Shown here piece after piece: positions 1 through 9,977 of a DNA stretch of 64,000 nucleotides. The DNA is from Paenibacillus sp. YN15. Its GTDB lineage: Bacteria; Bacillota; Bacilli; Paenibacillales; NBRC-103111. Each line of letters starts with the position of its first letter. Position 1 is the first letter of the stretch. Below the pieces are notes generated by a model. That model searched no databases, was not told the origin of the DNA, and saw nothing but the letters and a program-made list of their open reading frames with translations. Position numbers and translations under genes: made by a program. Location: positions 124,001 to 188,000 of the forward strand of contig NZ_QMFA01000005.1 in NCBI RefSeq assembly GCF_003285005.1. The letters are read 5' to 3'.

Positions 1-3000
1 TTCAGCGTGTTATCGATGACCTTGCCCAGCGAAACCTTGCTTTCATTGGGCTTAATGCGGATCATATAAAAATTCCTGTTGTCCGCGGATACTCTGGCCA
101 CCAGACCGGGATAGGACAAGGGATCAACCGCTTTCACGCGGACGGAGATATCCGCATCCCCGGAGACGCTGTTGCTGTTGGACATGACGATATTATTGGC
201 GTTGACATCCCTCATGGCATACTTCTCGCCCAATACCTCATCCACCACCCGGAATTGGGTGACTGCCGACGGGGTCCAGCCTGCATCCATCGTTCCGCCG
301 TTGAAGTTCTCCTGGTATACAATAGCGCCACGGGGAGCGTCCGGCTGCACGATAAAGCGGAAGGTATAATCCCGGACTGCGCCGCTTTCAGCTGTTACCC
401 GGACAATTCCGGTGCCCTGTCCGCCAACAAGCGTCGGCTGCTCCAGAATTTCTGCCCTTGCGCCATACCATAAGGCGGCAGGAACCGCATTCTGGATGGT
501 CACCACCCGGGTTAAAGAAGGCAGCAGCACATTGTATTCATACTGTCCGGCTGTCAACACCGGGTTGTTGCCTGCCGAGAGGCTCAGCGCCGCCAATTCG
601 GCATTGGTGGAAATGGCCCGGAGGTACAAGGTGTAGGGAACGGCAAGCTTGCCGTCGGCCGACTTGGCCAGCACCGTTGCCTTCCGGTACGCATTGCCGG
701 CTGCGCTCAAATCCACTTGCCCATTGTTGGTCATCCAAACTGTATGGCCGGATTGATAAACACTGGCTGTGACATTGACATTGGACAGATCGGTTCCTTG
801 CGGAAGCACCGCCTGGCCAACGCTTTGCCCATTGGCCAACGAGGAAACCGCCACACCATTGACCTTCAGCTCCTTCAGCTTGGGCAGGGCCGGGGTCGTC
901 ACCTTAATATCTGTAAAGTCGGTGGTCACATTGCCGGCGATCAGCCCGGGCTTTCCGCTGCCGTAATCGCCCATGGCCGTATCCGTATAATCCAGAACAA
1001 ACTGTCCGTTTACATAAAACTTGAAGGTGTTGCCAATAGCCTCAACCTTCAGGCTATACCAGGTCTGCGGCTCAATCTGGAAGGGCAGGGAGGCCTGCTT
1101 CAAGATATTGCCTACACCGCCGTTCACAACCTTGTATACTCTGGCGTCATTGGCTCCCGTTATGCGGAACCGGTAAGCATTGTTATGTGGGGCGCCGCCG
1201 TGAGCGCGCAGCAGAATGCCGGGATTGAAGGCAGCCCGATCCGAAGGCATTTCTCCGGGCAGCCTGGTCTTTACTTCCACCGTGTAATCTGTCCACGCGA
1301 CATTGCCGAAGGTAGCCTGGGCCGCCTGGCTGCTGGCCAATGTGACTCTGGTGTAGCCGGCAACAGACGACCAGGTGCCATTGCCGCCCAACGCCCAGCC
1401 TGAGGGATTGGTTCCGCCGGCGAAGCCATGCTGCAGCAGCGTTCCGTCGCCCAGCACCTTGATATCACGGATGGATACCGGCGCAACGGGAGTGGCCTGA
1501 TCCGCAATGCCCGTTACCGTAACCCGGATATACTGGGCGTTTGCTGCGAAGCGGTCATGGGCATCGCCCCATGTGGGCTTGTATTCCGTTCCGCCTGCGC
1601 CCGCTCCGGCAGCCATGGTTTTGTCCACGGCTGTGGTGTAGGCCGAACCGTCCCCACTGGTCTCCACCTTGTAGCGGAAATTGTAGAGCAGATCATTGGC
1701 CCAATCGATCTGAAGCCCCTTGACCGCTGTGCTTGCCCCCAAATTCAGGGTCAGCACCTGCGGATAGGAAGCATCCGCAGCCGTCCATACGGTTGACGGA
1801 TCGGCGTCCGTCACAGCCGCCGCAGCAGCCGTATTGGAGGAAACCGTCACAGCCGCGTCTACGGAAACGATAGCGTCCGCAGGCTCGTCGGTTGCCGTCA
1901 GCTCGACAAAGGCTACCGCATTGCGGCCCAGGGCGAAATCAAAGGCGGCGCTGCCCGAATGCTGCAAAATCCGGTCTTCCATCAGGTCCAGGCTGTCGTC
2001 GTTGTCATACTGGAAGTTGCCGTGCACCTCATCCGTCAGATAACGCTTCATACGGACGTTTTTCCCGTCAAAACCCGCCGGCAGGTTATCCACATTAATC
2101 TTCACATCGAAGCTCTCCGTGCCGTCCAACTGCGTATTCCAGACCATCATGGTTACTTTGTCGGCGCTGTTTCGCGTAGCCATCAAACGCACGCCGGTTG
2201 CGTCCTTGCTGCCTCCCTGGGTAGAAAGAAGGGTATCTCCCAGCCAGGATTGCATCCGCAGCGTGTGGAAGAAGGGCGTGAAGTTGACATGCCCCAGATA
2301 ATCGTAGATGACAATCTGGTCGTCAGACCCGTAGGACCGGAAACGGTACATGGGCATATTCTGCGAACCGGTTACATTGTGCCACTTGATGGAGACCTTT
2401 TTGACAGTGGGGGCATTGTCTCCCAGATCAAGCCGCAGGGCAACCTTGGATTCCACGGCAACCGTGCTGTCGCTGCCGTTCCAATAGGTGCCGTCGTCTC
2501 CGTCTGTCACAGCTTCAGTGGACGTGTAGGTGCCCGAGGCATTGCTGGCGCTTACCGCCCCGGCGGGAATGGCAATCTCGGCCCCGGCTTCATCGTAAAG
2601 CTTGATTTCTTTGATGCCGATAATGGGCTTGCCCCGGTTCTCCGGTTTGGATTCACCCAGGGCTGTTTCCCCTACCCCGCGAATATAGAAATACTGCCTT
2701 GCCGCAGGCTCCTCGATAATATAATCCTCAAAGTCCGTTGTCCCTCTGCTCAACTGATAGCCTGTCAAAAACTCGTTTTTGAAATAAGCGGTATCATGGC
2801 TGGTTACCCAGGACATGGGCATAATGGGATGGCTGCCGCTGCCCAGGCTCATCTGGTAGGCCGCGTCCGTCATGAAAGCGGCGTTCTTCGCCAGCAGCTC
2901 CTTGGACGGATTATAGTTGGTCCCGCCGCCGACAAAGCCGTATTCGCTCATCACCATGGGAATATCCAGATTGCGGTCATCCAGCAACTTCTTCACGGTA

Positions 3001-3884
3001 GCCGTCTGCTCCTGGAAGGCAACGGAATCGGGACGGTAGTGATGCCAGGAGATGAAATCCAACTGATAGTCATTGGCCGCGGCTTCATCCAGGAAACCCG
3101 CCAGGAGCATCTCGCTGAACTGGGCCAGGGTGGGTCCCCCCAATTGCAGCGGCTCCCCCGGCAAGCCCAGGCTGTTGACATATTTCACCGCATTGGAGAA
3201 CGCCTTGTACATCTTCATATAGTCGGCAAGATTCCCTGTTGCGGCGCCCTGAAAGGCGATATCCAGATCAAATTCATTGCCGCATTCGATGTACTTCACC
3301 TTGGAATTGGCCCGCTTGATGCCTTCGAGAATCGCCTTCATGCCTTTTTCCAGCTCGGTGAAGTTGGTTCCGGATGGTCCTAATACCCGCTTGGACAAAT
3401 CCGCGCTGCTGAATTTGAATACCAGGAGCATATTCTCCGAATATCGGGTAAAAAAGTCATTGTCCGCCTGCCGCATTCCCTGGAGATACGCGTTGCTTTG
3501 ATTGGCCGGATCATCGATGGAGGAAACGTTTTCATTGTAGAACCAGTTAATCATAATAAAATTGCGCAGCGCCTGAGTTTTCACTCCGTCAGGCCCCAGA
3601 GCGTCCACCACTTGCTCCACGTTGTTGATATTCTTGTTGATATTGTTGGCGTTGTTGTACTGCTCCGCCTTTGCCCGCGCAACGGTGTCGGTTGCAGCGT
3701 CCACCTGAAATTCCACAAGCCTGCTCTGCACGGCGGCGCCCCCAGCATCTTCAACGGCGGGCGGAGCGACTTCGGCTTTCGCGCCTCCGGCCCCCGTTAA
3801 GATAGACGAGAACAGGCAAGCCGCTGTCACAGCCGCATACACTGGCCGCAGCTTAAATCTCTTGTTTGTCCGTTCCGGTAGCAT
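1..3884 (-). CDS. Large secreted multidomain glycoside hydrolase (clan GH-A, GH39-like), partial
   Basis: The gene starts at ATG 3884 behind a strong AAGGAGG and stays open to base 1, so about 1,294 residues are visible and the C-terminus is missing. Residues 1-38 form a signal peptide (basic start, hydrophobic core, AKA end). The catalytic part (about 40-430) carries a GNEF motif near residue 203 (putative acid/base Glu), a WHHY motif, and MSEYGF near residue 312 (putative nucleophile), the clan GH-A layout and closest in feel to GH39. Behind it I see an F5/8-type (discoidin-like) carbohydrate-binding domain at about 685-793, a LamG/DUF1080-like beta-sandwich at about 818-993, a cadherin-like sandwich at about 1083-1175, and the start of another LamG-like domain. 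It is last in the sugar locus and probably attacks the polymer outside the cell. The exact substrate is not readable; beta-xylosidase, arabinofuranosidase or glucuronidase-type activities are all possible. Confidence 0.8.
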   Translation of the reverse strand, partial: MLPERTNKRFKLRPVYAAVTAACLFSSILTGAGGAKAEVAPPAVEDAGGAAVQSRLVEFQVDAATDTVARAKAEQYNNANNINKNINNVEQVVDALGPDGVKTQALRNFIMINWFYNENVSSIDDPANQSNAYLQGMRQADNDFFTRYSENMLLVFKFSSADLSKRVLGPSGTNFTELEKGMKAILEGIKRANSKVKYIECGNEFDLDIAFQGAATGNLADYMKMYKAFSNAVKYVNSLGLPGEPLQLGGPTLAQFSEMLLAGFLDEAAANDYQLDFISWHHYRPDSVAFQEQTATVKKLLDDRNLDIPMVMSEYGFVGGGTNYNPSKELLAKNAAFMTDAAYQMSLGSGSHPIMPMSWVTSHDTAYFKNEFLTGYQLSRGTTDFEDYIIEEPAARQYFYIRGVGETALGESKPENRGKPIIGIKEIKLYDEAGAEIAIPAGAVSASNASGTYTSTEAVTDGDDGTYWNGSDSTVAVESKVALRLDLGDNAPTVKKVSIKWHNVTGSQNMPMYRFRSYGSDDQIVIYDYLGHVNFTPFFHTLRMQSWLGDTLLSTQGGSKDATGVRLMATRNSADKVTMMVWNTQLDGTESFDVKINVDNLPAGFDGKNVRMKRYLTDEVHGNFQYDNDDSLDLMEDRILQHSGSAAFDFALGRNAVAFVELTATDEPADAIVSVDAAVTVSSNTAAAAAVTDADPSTVWTAADASYPQVLTLNLGASTAVKGLQIDWANDLLYNFRYKVETSGDGSAYTTAVDKTMAAGAGAGGTEYKPTWGDAHDRFAANAQYIRVTVTGIADQATPVAPVSIRDIKVLGDGTLLQHGFAGGTNPSGWALGGNGTWSSVAGYTRVTLASSQAAQATFGNVAWTDYTVEVKTRLPGEMPSDRAAFNPGILLRAHGGAPHNNAYRFRITGANDARVYKVVNGGVGNILKQASLPFQIEPQTWYSLKVEAIGNTFKFYVNGQFVLDYTDTAMGDYGSGKPGLIAGNVTTDFTDIKVTTPALPKLKELKVNGVAVSSLANGQSVGQAVLPQGTDLSNVNVTASVYQSGHTVWMTNNGQVDLSAAGNAYRKATVLAKSADGKLAVPYTLYLRAISTNAELAALSLSAGNNPVLTAGQYEYNVLLPSLTRVVTIQNAVPAALWYGARAEILEQPTLVGGQGTGIVRVTAESGAVRDYTFRFIVQPDAPRGAIVYQENFNGGTMDAGWTPSAVTQFRVVDEVLGEKYAMRDVNANNIVMSNSNSVSGDADISVRVKAVDPLSYPGLVARVSADNRNFYMIRIKPNESKVSLGKVIDNTL

Positions 3885-3909
3885 CGTTTCTTTCCTCCTT
3901 CATGATCTG

Positions 3910-3955
3910 CCGCAGCTGCGCGCCGGTTTTGCCGGTATGGGCGCGCAGCTTGCGG
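3910..3955 (-). other. Strong intercistronic hairpin between the beta-glucuronidase and the large glycosidase
   Basis: Inverted arms CCGCAGCTGCGCGC (3910-3923) and GCGCGCAGCTTGCGG (3941-3955) pair over about 14 bp with one bulged base. There is no T-run behind it, so it looks more like an mRNA-stabilising or processing hairpin than a terminator. It lies upstream of the AAGGAGG of the large glycosidase. Confidence 0.5.
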
Positions 3956-3962
3956 CTGCCGG

Positions 3963-5753
3963 TTATTCCTTCACAGGGTATGTCCCCATCTCCGCCCATC
4001 TGTCCTTCAGCAGCTTGGCTGCCATTTTGGGCTGGCGCTGGCGGGTGAAGACTCCCTTCTTGTTGCCGTTGATCCGGGTGGTGCCCTGCTTGGTGGCAAA
4101 GTCGGCAAAGGCCCAAACATGCTCGCCGATGACGAAATCCAGCCGGTCAAACACATTGTGGTAGCGGGTCAGAAGCTCACATTGGTACTCCTCCGTAAAC
4201 ATCACCGGCGGGTCCTGATGGAAGCCGGCAATGGCGTCCGCGCCGTATTCGCTCATGATCACCGGCTTGTTGAAGTTCCGGTGCCAGCCGGTAAGCTCCC
4301 ACTCGATCTGATGCTCGATCAGGTCCAAGGCGCCGGGATCGTTGTACCAGGAGTAATAGCGGTTGACGCAGATGACATCGAACATTTGCGCCACCTGGCA
4401 TTTGTCCGGCAAGGCCCACTCCACGATTGTGATGGGGCGGGAGGCATCCAGCTTCCGGGCCAGATCGGAGACTTCCTTGTAATACGGCACCGCCTCCTCC
4501 TGGAAGGTAGCCGCTTCATTGGCAAGGCTCCACATGACAATGGACGGATGGTTTTTGTCCCGGGCGATCATATCCGCCAGCACATCCTTGTGATGGGCCA
4601 GTGTTTCGTCGTTGGCCATCTCCGGCGTATAGACCTTGTCATTGTAGTTGAAAAAGGTAAAGCCTACGGCGGGAACCTCGCCGATGACCACAATCCCCTC
4701 CCGGTCGGCCATATCGAGGATTTCCTCGGCATACGGGTAGTGGGAGGTGCGGAAGGAGTTGGCGTTGATCCATTTCAGCAGGTTAAAATCCTTGACATTG
4801 ACGGCCTGGTCCAGACCCTTGCCCTTGATGTCGCTGTCCTCATGCTTGCCGAAGCCCTTGAAATAGAAAGGTTCGCCGTTAATCAGGAAGCGGTTCCCCT
4901 CCACCTTCACCGTCCGGATGCCGACGGAGAGCGGATAATGATCCAGAAGGGCTCCTTCGCTGTCCAGCATCTCCACCTGGAGCGTATACAGGTAAGCGGC
5001 AAGGGGCTTCCACAGCTTGGCGTTCTCCACGGTCAGGGTTCCTGCTGCACCGCTTGCCTCCGCCACAACCGCACCGGCTTCGTCGGTCAGCCTGACCCGC
5101 ACGGCGGCTTCAGGGTTGGAGCATTGCACTGCATATTGGACCAGTCCGGCGGTACCATCCACTTGAGTAGTCACTGTGGTGTCCTGAATGTACTCCTTCG
5201 GAGTGCAGTACAGCTTAACCGGACGGTGCAAACCGGCATAGTTGTAGAAATCATGGAAATATTCCTGAATCCGATATCCCTCCGGATGGCGGGGATCGTC
5301 GAAGGTCTTGATGCGGCCGGGAGGCAGAGTCTGCCAGGTAAGAATGTTGTTGACGACGATGGTCACCCGGTTCTCCGCGCCAGGCTGCACCAGATGGGAA
5401 ATATCCGCTTCGAAAGGCAGGAAGCCTCCCTTGTGGGAAACGGCTTCCGCGCCGTTCACCCATACGACGGCATGGTGGCAGGCGCTGCCTACACGGAGCA
5501 TGATGCGCTGCCCGTTCCATGAGCGGGGAATGAGGAAGATTTCCTCATACCATACGTCGCCGATATGATCACGGATGGCCATATCTTGGGTGATGTCGTT
5601 GTAGCTGGCCGGCACCGGCATGGAGATGGTGTCCGTCAAAGGCTGGGCAAACCATTTTTCCTGGCGGCCCACATTGTCGAGATCGGCCTTGAAGCGCCAA
5701 ACGCCGGACAGCTCTTTTACTTCCCGGGAATGGGTATCTTTGGGGTACAGCAT
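3963..5753 (-). CDS. uidA: Beta-glucuronidase, glycoside hydrolase family 2
   Basis: At 596 residues the protein is almost the length of E. coli GUS (603). It has the GH2 order of sugar-binding sandwich (about 1-175), immunoglobulin-like domain (about 180-275) and TIM barrel. ANEAAT near residue 412 holds the acid/base Glu, and MSEYGAD near residue 501 holds the nucleophile. An NGNKKG motif near residue 563 corresponds to the N-x-K pair that reads the glucuronate carboxylate, which separates true glucuronidases from other GH2 enzymes. There is no signal peptide, so it acts in the cytosol and releases glucuronic acid from imported conjugates or oligosaccharides. The ATG follows AAGGAG. The gene lies between the SLH protein and the large secreted glycosidase, all in one direction with short gaps, so it belongs to the same transcription unit. 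Confidence 0.92.
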   Translation of the reverse strand: MLYPKDTHSREVKELSGVWRFKADLDNVGRQEKWFAQPLTDTISMPVPASYNDITQDMAIRDHIGDVWYEEIFLIPRSWNGQRIMLRVGSACHHAVVWVNGAEAVSHKGGFLPFEADISHLVQPGAENRVTIVVNNILTWQTLPPGRIKTFDDPRHPEGYRIQEYFHDFYNYAGLHRPVKLYCTPKEYIQDTTVTTQVDGTAGLVQYAVQCSNPEAAVRVRLTDEAGAVVAEASGAAGTLTVENAKLWKPLAAYLYTLQVEMLDSEGALLDHYPLSVGIRTVKVEGNRFLINGEPFYFKGFGKHEDSDIKGKGLDQAVNVKDFNLLKWINANSFRTSHYPYAEEILDMADREGIVVIGEVPAVGFTFFNYNDKVYTPEMANDETLAHHKDVLADMIARDKNHPSIVMWSLANEAATFQEEAVPYYKEVSDLARKLDASRPITIVEWALPDKCQVAQMFDVICVNRYYSWYNDPGALDLIEHQIEWELTGWHRNFNKPVIMSEYGADAIAGFHQDPPVMFTEEYQCELLTRYHNVFDRLDFVIGEHVWAFADFATKQGTTRINGNKKGVFTRQRQPKMAAKLLKDRWAEMGTYPVKE

Positions 5754-5776
5754 GGTTTATTCACTCCTTGAAGGCT

Positions 5777-7504
5777 CTATTTGGTCTGGTAAATCCGGTA
5801 CATCAGCACTGCGGTCTCTGCACGGGTGGCGGGGCTTAGAGGCAAAATCCGGCTGCCGTCGCCTTCCAGCAGCTTCGCCTTATACAGGGAGGCAATGCTG
5901 TCCGCCGCATAAGCGGCTACGGTTTCGGCATCGGCAAAGCTCTGCAAATCAGCCGCCGCTCCCTTTTCCTTTATTGCGCCCGCGAGGGATAAGGCTCTGT
6001 AGGTGAGAGTGAACATATCCTGGCGGGTGATTTCGGCTTCCGGAATAAACCGGCCGCCCTCGGCGCCCTCTGTAATGCCAAGCTCTTTGGCGATGCCCAC
6101 GGATGCATAATAGTAGTCACTGGCGGTTACATCTGCGAAATTGCCGCTGAATTCGGCTGTGAGCCCCAGTGTTTTCACCAGCAGATGGAGATAGTCGGCC
6201 CGTTTGATATTGGCGTCAGGCGTATAGGTATTCTGCGAGGTGCCTTCAATAATGCCTCTGGCCGCCAAAGCGTCGATCTGCTTTTCGGCCCATGGATAAT
6301 CCCCGGTGTCGCTGAAGGAAACAGGGCTGTACACTACGGCATATTTGCCGGAATGCCCGGTTTCAAGGGTTATGGTTCCATTGGCGTAACGGCTGCTGGG
6401 AACTGCCGCAACCTGGCCGTTGTCGTCGATATGCCAAACTACAATCTTCTCGGGTTTGGCAAGCTCGGACGCCGGGGCCTGGTACGGAATGGCGATAGTG
6501 GAGGGAACCCGGCTGCCGGACCACTTGACGGGTTGTCCGTTCATGCGGAAGGACAACTCAATGGCCGGTTTGCCCGCCGCTGCATGAAGCGCCTCCGCAG
6601 GAAGCGAAGCCGGGTCCGCCTTGCCGATCACCAATGCGATAGTGCCGGTTGGAGCGCTTTCCAGTCCGGCCAGCATGCCGGAATTGACGGCCACGTTTGC
6701 CAGCTCGGTCTTAATCAGCAGCGATTGTGCGGCCGTCAGAGCCTCCAGCACAGCGGAGGGAAGATTCACTTGGTATTCCTTTGCTCCGCTGATGGCGTCC
6801 ATTTGAACGGCAACTTGTTTGCTGCCGGCTTTTTGGAGCGCCTCCTTCAGCGTTTGCTCCGGCACGGAGGCGATTACAGTTCCCGACGCATTCATGGCGC
6901 CTCTGACTGTAACGTCGGCTTGTTCGGCCGGCTTAGCCGATGAAGCAGGGGACGGGGAAACAGACGGCGAAGGTGCAGGTGTGTCACTGGACGGGCTGTC
7001 CTCTCCCGGCGATGTACTTGGGTCCGTACTCGGACTTGGGTCCGTACTCGGACTTGGGTTTGTGCTCGGACTTGGGTCTGTGCTCGGGCTTGGGTCTGTG
7101 CTCGGGCTTGGGTCTGTGCTCGGGCTTGGGTCTGTGCTCGGGCCAGGTTCGTTGCCGGCAGCCTCCACCTTGAAGGTGATGGTTGCCACATCTTGTCCCA
7201 TACCCGCGCTTACTTGGTATGTACCTTCCGGTGCGGCGGCCGGGATAACAACCGTCTTGCCGGCAGCCAACGCCTCCTTGCTGAGCAAATCCAGCTCCAG
7301 CAGGGTTCCATTGGGGCGCAAAATCCGGACAAGCACCTCGTTTAACTCCGTATCGCCACGAATGACAACGGTTTCACCCGGGGCAGTGGCAGGAATGGAA
7401 TCCAGCCGTGTGGATGCTCCTTCTGCAAGAACGAATCCCGGCAAAAGCATCAGCATCACAAGCAGGGCAGAAATCGCCCTGAACATGAATTGCATTTTCT
7501 TCAT
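5777..7504 (-). CDS. S-layer-homology surface protein with Pro-Ser-Thr-Asp linker
   Basis: The 575-residue exported protein starts at ATG 7504, which has GAGGTG 9 bases upstream; the earlier ATG at 7525 has no ribosome site. A signal peptide (MKKMQF, hydrophobic stretch, VLAEG) is followed by a small beta-rich domain (about 30-115), a low-complexity linker of PSPSTD repeats (about 120-185), a beta-rich central region ending near residue 390, and three SLH motifs at the C-terminus (about 395-575; PWAEKQIDALAARGII is typical). SLH triplets bind pyruvylated secondary cell-wall polymer, so the protein should be anchored on the cell surface. No catalytic motif was found. In this locus it may hold the substrate or a partner enzyme at the surface, but that role is inferred from position only. 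Confidence 0.82.
   Translation of the reverse strand: MKKMQFMFRAISALLVMLMLLPGFVLAEGASTRLDSIPATAPGETVVIRGDTELNEVLVRILRPNGTLLELDLLSKEALAAGKTVVIPAAAPEGTYQVSAGMGQDVATITFKVEAAGNEPGPSTDPSPSTDPSPSTDPSPSTDPSPSTNPSPSTDPSPSTDPSTSPGEDSPSSDTPAPSPSVSPSPASSAKPAEQADVTVRGAMNASGTVIASVPEQTLKEALQKAGSKQVAVQMDAISGAKEYQVNLPSAVLEALTAAQSLLIKTELANVAVNSGMLAGLESAPTGTIALVIGKADPASLPAEALHAAAGKPAIELSFRMNGQPVKWSGSRVPSTIAIPYQAPASELAKPEKIVVWHIDDNGQVAAVPSSRYANGTITLETGHSGKYAVVYSPVSFSDTGDYPWAEKQIDALAARGIIEGTSQNTYTPDANIKRADYLHLLVKTLGLTAEFSGNFADVTASDYYYASVGIAKELGITEGAEGGRFIPEAEITRQDMFTLTYRALSLAGAIKEKGAAADLQSFADAETVAAYAADSIASLYKAKLLEGDGSRILPLSPATRAETAVLMYRIYQTK
7018..7142. repeat. 18-bp tandem repeat coding for the PSPSTD linker
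   Basis: About seven imperfect 18-bp units (CTTGGGTCTGTGCTCGGG-like on the plus strand) lie inside the SLH protein gene and code on the minus strand for hexapeptides of the PSPSTD type. Units drift by one or two bases. Such arrays readily change copy number and would alter the length of the linker. Confidence 0.85.
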
Positions 7505-7586
7505 CGGATGTTTCACCTCTTCCACATTTTATACACAGGAAGCCCCCCCAGGGGTCCGCAAACCCCCGGGGACGCTGCGCCACGAA

Positions 7587-9893
7587 TTACCCCAACCATA
7601 CGGTAACCTGATAGTCTTGCCCGTCCTCATATGGAAGAGCCTTTCCTTCCCAAGTCCGGCCATTCACCTCTGTTCTGCGGACACCGCGGGCCACACCCTC
7701 GGGATTTAGCACCGTCACCTGGTAACGGGCATTGCGGAACACTCTGTCCACCTTATACTCCCGCCAATCCTCCGGAATGCAAGGGTCGATGACCAGCCCT
7801 TCCGCGGTGGCCCGGGTTCCAAGCACATATTCCAGCGTAGTCCACAGCATCCATCCCACTGTTCCGGTGGAATGATGATGGCTGGATTGGCCGAAATTGG
7901 GAGAATCCTCCAGACCAAAATAGAAATTCGGCACAAAAATCGGCACCTGCAGGTTTACCGCCGGAGGGTTGTCCGGGTTGGTGGGCAGGGTTTTGCTGAT
8001 AGTGTCCAGCGCTTCCTTGCCCCGGCCGGCAACACAATCGGCGAAGGCCTTAAACATGGAAGCATGGCAATAGACAGAGCCATTCTCCGTGGTGCCCTCC
8101 AGCTTAATGCTGATCCGTCCCCATTTGGGATTCCATTCGCTGAAGGAAGGCTCCAGCAGCTTGGGACCAAAAGCCGTATCCAGGCTGTCAATAGCGGCAA
8201 GACATGCGGCAAGGCGCTCACCTTGAGCGATGCCGCTCATAATTGCCCAGGTTTGCGTATTGAGGAACAGCTTGCCCTCCTCATCCTTGGCCGTTCCGAA
8301 AGGAGCGCCGAAATCATCAAAACCGGCTATATACCAGGCGCCGTCCCAGCAGGTGTTATTGACGGCCGTTTCCAGCTTCTTGGCTGCGGCCTCCAGACGG
8401 TCGGCGGTTTCCTCGTCCCCGCGCTGCAGGCAGAAGGGAACAATGGTGCGGATAGCATACACCAGCGCCATGGTGCTCCAGGCGGATTCCCCCTTGCCCA
8501 AACGGCCCGGCCCGTTAATGGGATCATTCCAGTCTCCGTCTCCCATCAGACATAGCCCGTGGGCGCCTACTGCCTGGGTCATGTAATCCACTGCCAGCAG
8601 CAAATGCTCATAGATGGATGCCGTGTCGTCCGAATTCTTAAAGCCGACCTGCCGGTCAAGCAGCTCCAGGCTGCCGTTCTGGTTGACCAATGCAGCGAAA
8701 CAAACCAATAGCCAAATCGGTCCGTCCGTATGATTCAAGAGACAAAGGTTCTTGGGCGGCGAACCGTCGGTCATGATCCATTGCTTGATAAATCCGCTTT
8801 TTTCCTGACCCTTCAAAACGGAAATCATATATTCCGCCGCTCCCGGCGCATCCACCAAAGCATAGCCCAGCGCATCCTGCAGCTGGTTGCGAATGGGGCA
8901 GTAGTTGGACATCCGGTTGGTCCGGGTTTGCAGCACAATTTGCTTTTTCAGCCAAACATTCATGAAGGCATCCACATTGGAATCCGGTGTGCTCACCACA
9001 AAGGCATCGGTTCTGGATTTCCAGATATCCTCCACTTCAGCAAGCAGCGTCCTCCAGCCTTTGGCCAGCAGCAGCTTGCGGCTTTCCTCAATTTCCCCGA
9101 TGGAATTGGCGCAGCCGACCACAAAGCGGATTTGCACCTCTTCCCCCGGCTTCAGCTCCACCTCATGCTGGAGAGCGCCGATGGGATTTTCCGCTTCGGC
9201 GATTTTGTTGGAACAGCGCCCGTGCTGCAGAGCAGCCGGCATATCATGCACATCGTCCCCGCCAAAAAAACGCCGTTGGCTGCAGTCCCAATAATCCGCC
9301 TTCCGGTCTGCGTACACATACACCCAGTTGGTATGGTCGTGGACTTTTTCCTTGTCGTCATAGGTGACATGGTACGGGAATGAAAAGCTGGCAAGAATCT
9401 GCTTTTGTTCGTCGAAGCTGCATTTGCTTCCCATTACGCCGCCATTTTCCAGGGAAAATACGGAAAAGAGGGACAGGCTGCGGACTGTTTGTCCGCTGTT
9501 GCGCAGGGTGGCTGTCCAAATCTCCTGTTGGCCCTCCGCCGGAACAAACACATGCACCGATGCTTCTATGCCCTTATGAATGGAGCCGATTTCGCTGTAG
9601 GCGAGAGAGTGGGCGCAGGTGAACTGCTCCACCTCGGTCCGCAGGGGCTGGTATGCAGGGCACCACACCTCGGCGGTATCCCGGTCCCTCAGGTAAAAAT
9701 ACCGGTAGCCCCGGTTAAAAGTCCGGTTTCTGGGCTGGAAGGCAACGCTGTTGCCTTGGCCGGTTTCGCTCACTTCCATGTAATAGGTATCATTAAACAG
9801 ATAGTTAAACCAACGCGCAGGCGTGCGGGGTGTTGTTATTACAAACCTCCTGCCATTTTCTTCAAAATGTCCATACTGCTTCACCTGTTCCAA
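7587..9893 (-). CDS. GH94 disaccharide phosphorylase (cellobiose/chitobiose phosphorylase-like)
   Basis: The protein has the GH94 (former GT36) layout: N-terminal beta-sandwich beginning QYGHFEENGRRFVITTP, helical linker, (alpha/alpha)6 barrel and a C-terminal sandwich ending QVTVWLG. MGDGDWNDP contains the expected catalytic Asp, and ENGSVYCHASMF and SSHHHSTGTVGW are phosphate/sugar-site segments. Such enzymes cleave a beta-linked disaccharide with phosphate to give a sugar 1-phosphate in the cytosol. I prefer the TTG at 9893 (768 residues): AGAGGAGAGGAG lies 9 bases before it and the N-terminus then fits the family. An in-frame ATG at 9995 would add 34 residues, but it lies inside an intergenic repeat and has no ribosome site. 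The substrate may be a glucuronate- or uronate-containing disaccharide given the neighbouring beta-glucuronidase; this is not shown by the sequence. Confidence 0.85.
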   Translation of the reverse strand: MEQVKQYGHFEENGRRFVITTPRTPARWFNYLFNDTYYMEVSETGQGNSVAFQPRNRTFNRGYRYFYLRDRDTAEVWCPAYQPLRTEVEQFTCAHSLAYSEIGSIHKGIEASVHVFVPAEGQQEIWTATLRNSGQTVRSLSLFSVFSLENGGVMGSKCSFDEQKQILASFSFPYHVTYDDKEKVHDHTNWVYVYADRKADYWDCSQRRFFGGDDVHDMPAALQHGRCSNKIAEAENPIGALQHEVELKPGEEVQIRFVVGCANSIGEIEESRKLLLAKGWRTLLAEVEDIWKSRTDAFVVSTPDSNVDAFMNVWLKKQIVLQTRTNRMSNYCPIRNQLQDALGYALVDAPGAAEYMISVLKGQEKSGFIKQWIMTDGSPPKNLCLLNHTDGPIWLLVCFAALVNQNGSLELLDRQVGFKNSDDTASIYEHLLLAVDYMTQAVGAHGLCLMGDGDWNDPINGPGRLGKGESAWSTMALVYAIRTIVPFCLQRGDEETADRLEAAAKKLETAVNNTCWDGAWYIAGFDDFGAPFGTAKDEEGKLFLNTQTWAIMSGIAQGERLAACLAAIDSLDTAFGPKLLEPSFSEWNPKWGRISIKLEGTTENGSVYCHASMFKAFADCVAGRGKEALDTISKTLPTNPDNPPAVNLQVPIFVPNFYFGLEDSPNFGQSSHHHSTGTVGWMLWTTLEYVLGTRATAEGLVIDPCIPEDWREYKVDRVFRNARYQVTVLNPEGVARGVRRTEVNGRTWEGKALPYEDGQDYQVTVWLG

Positions 9894-9977
9894 ACTGAAA
9901 AACTCCTCTCCTCTTGAATAACCTGGTCCCTGCCGCAGGCCGGATAGGTTATAGTGGTCCCCCTTCCACGGAGGCGC

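Noticed and set aside
1959-3383. Plus-strand open frame of 474 codons in the left end
   Set aside because: It is opposite the large glycosidase, whose motifs and ribosome site are clear. The reverse frame has no recognisable domain.
4119-5522. Plus-strand open frame of 467 codons opposite the beta-glucuronidase
   Set aside because: Shadow of uidA; no domain or ribosome site.
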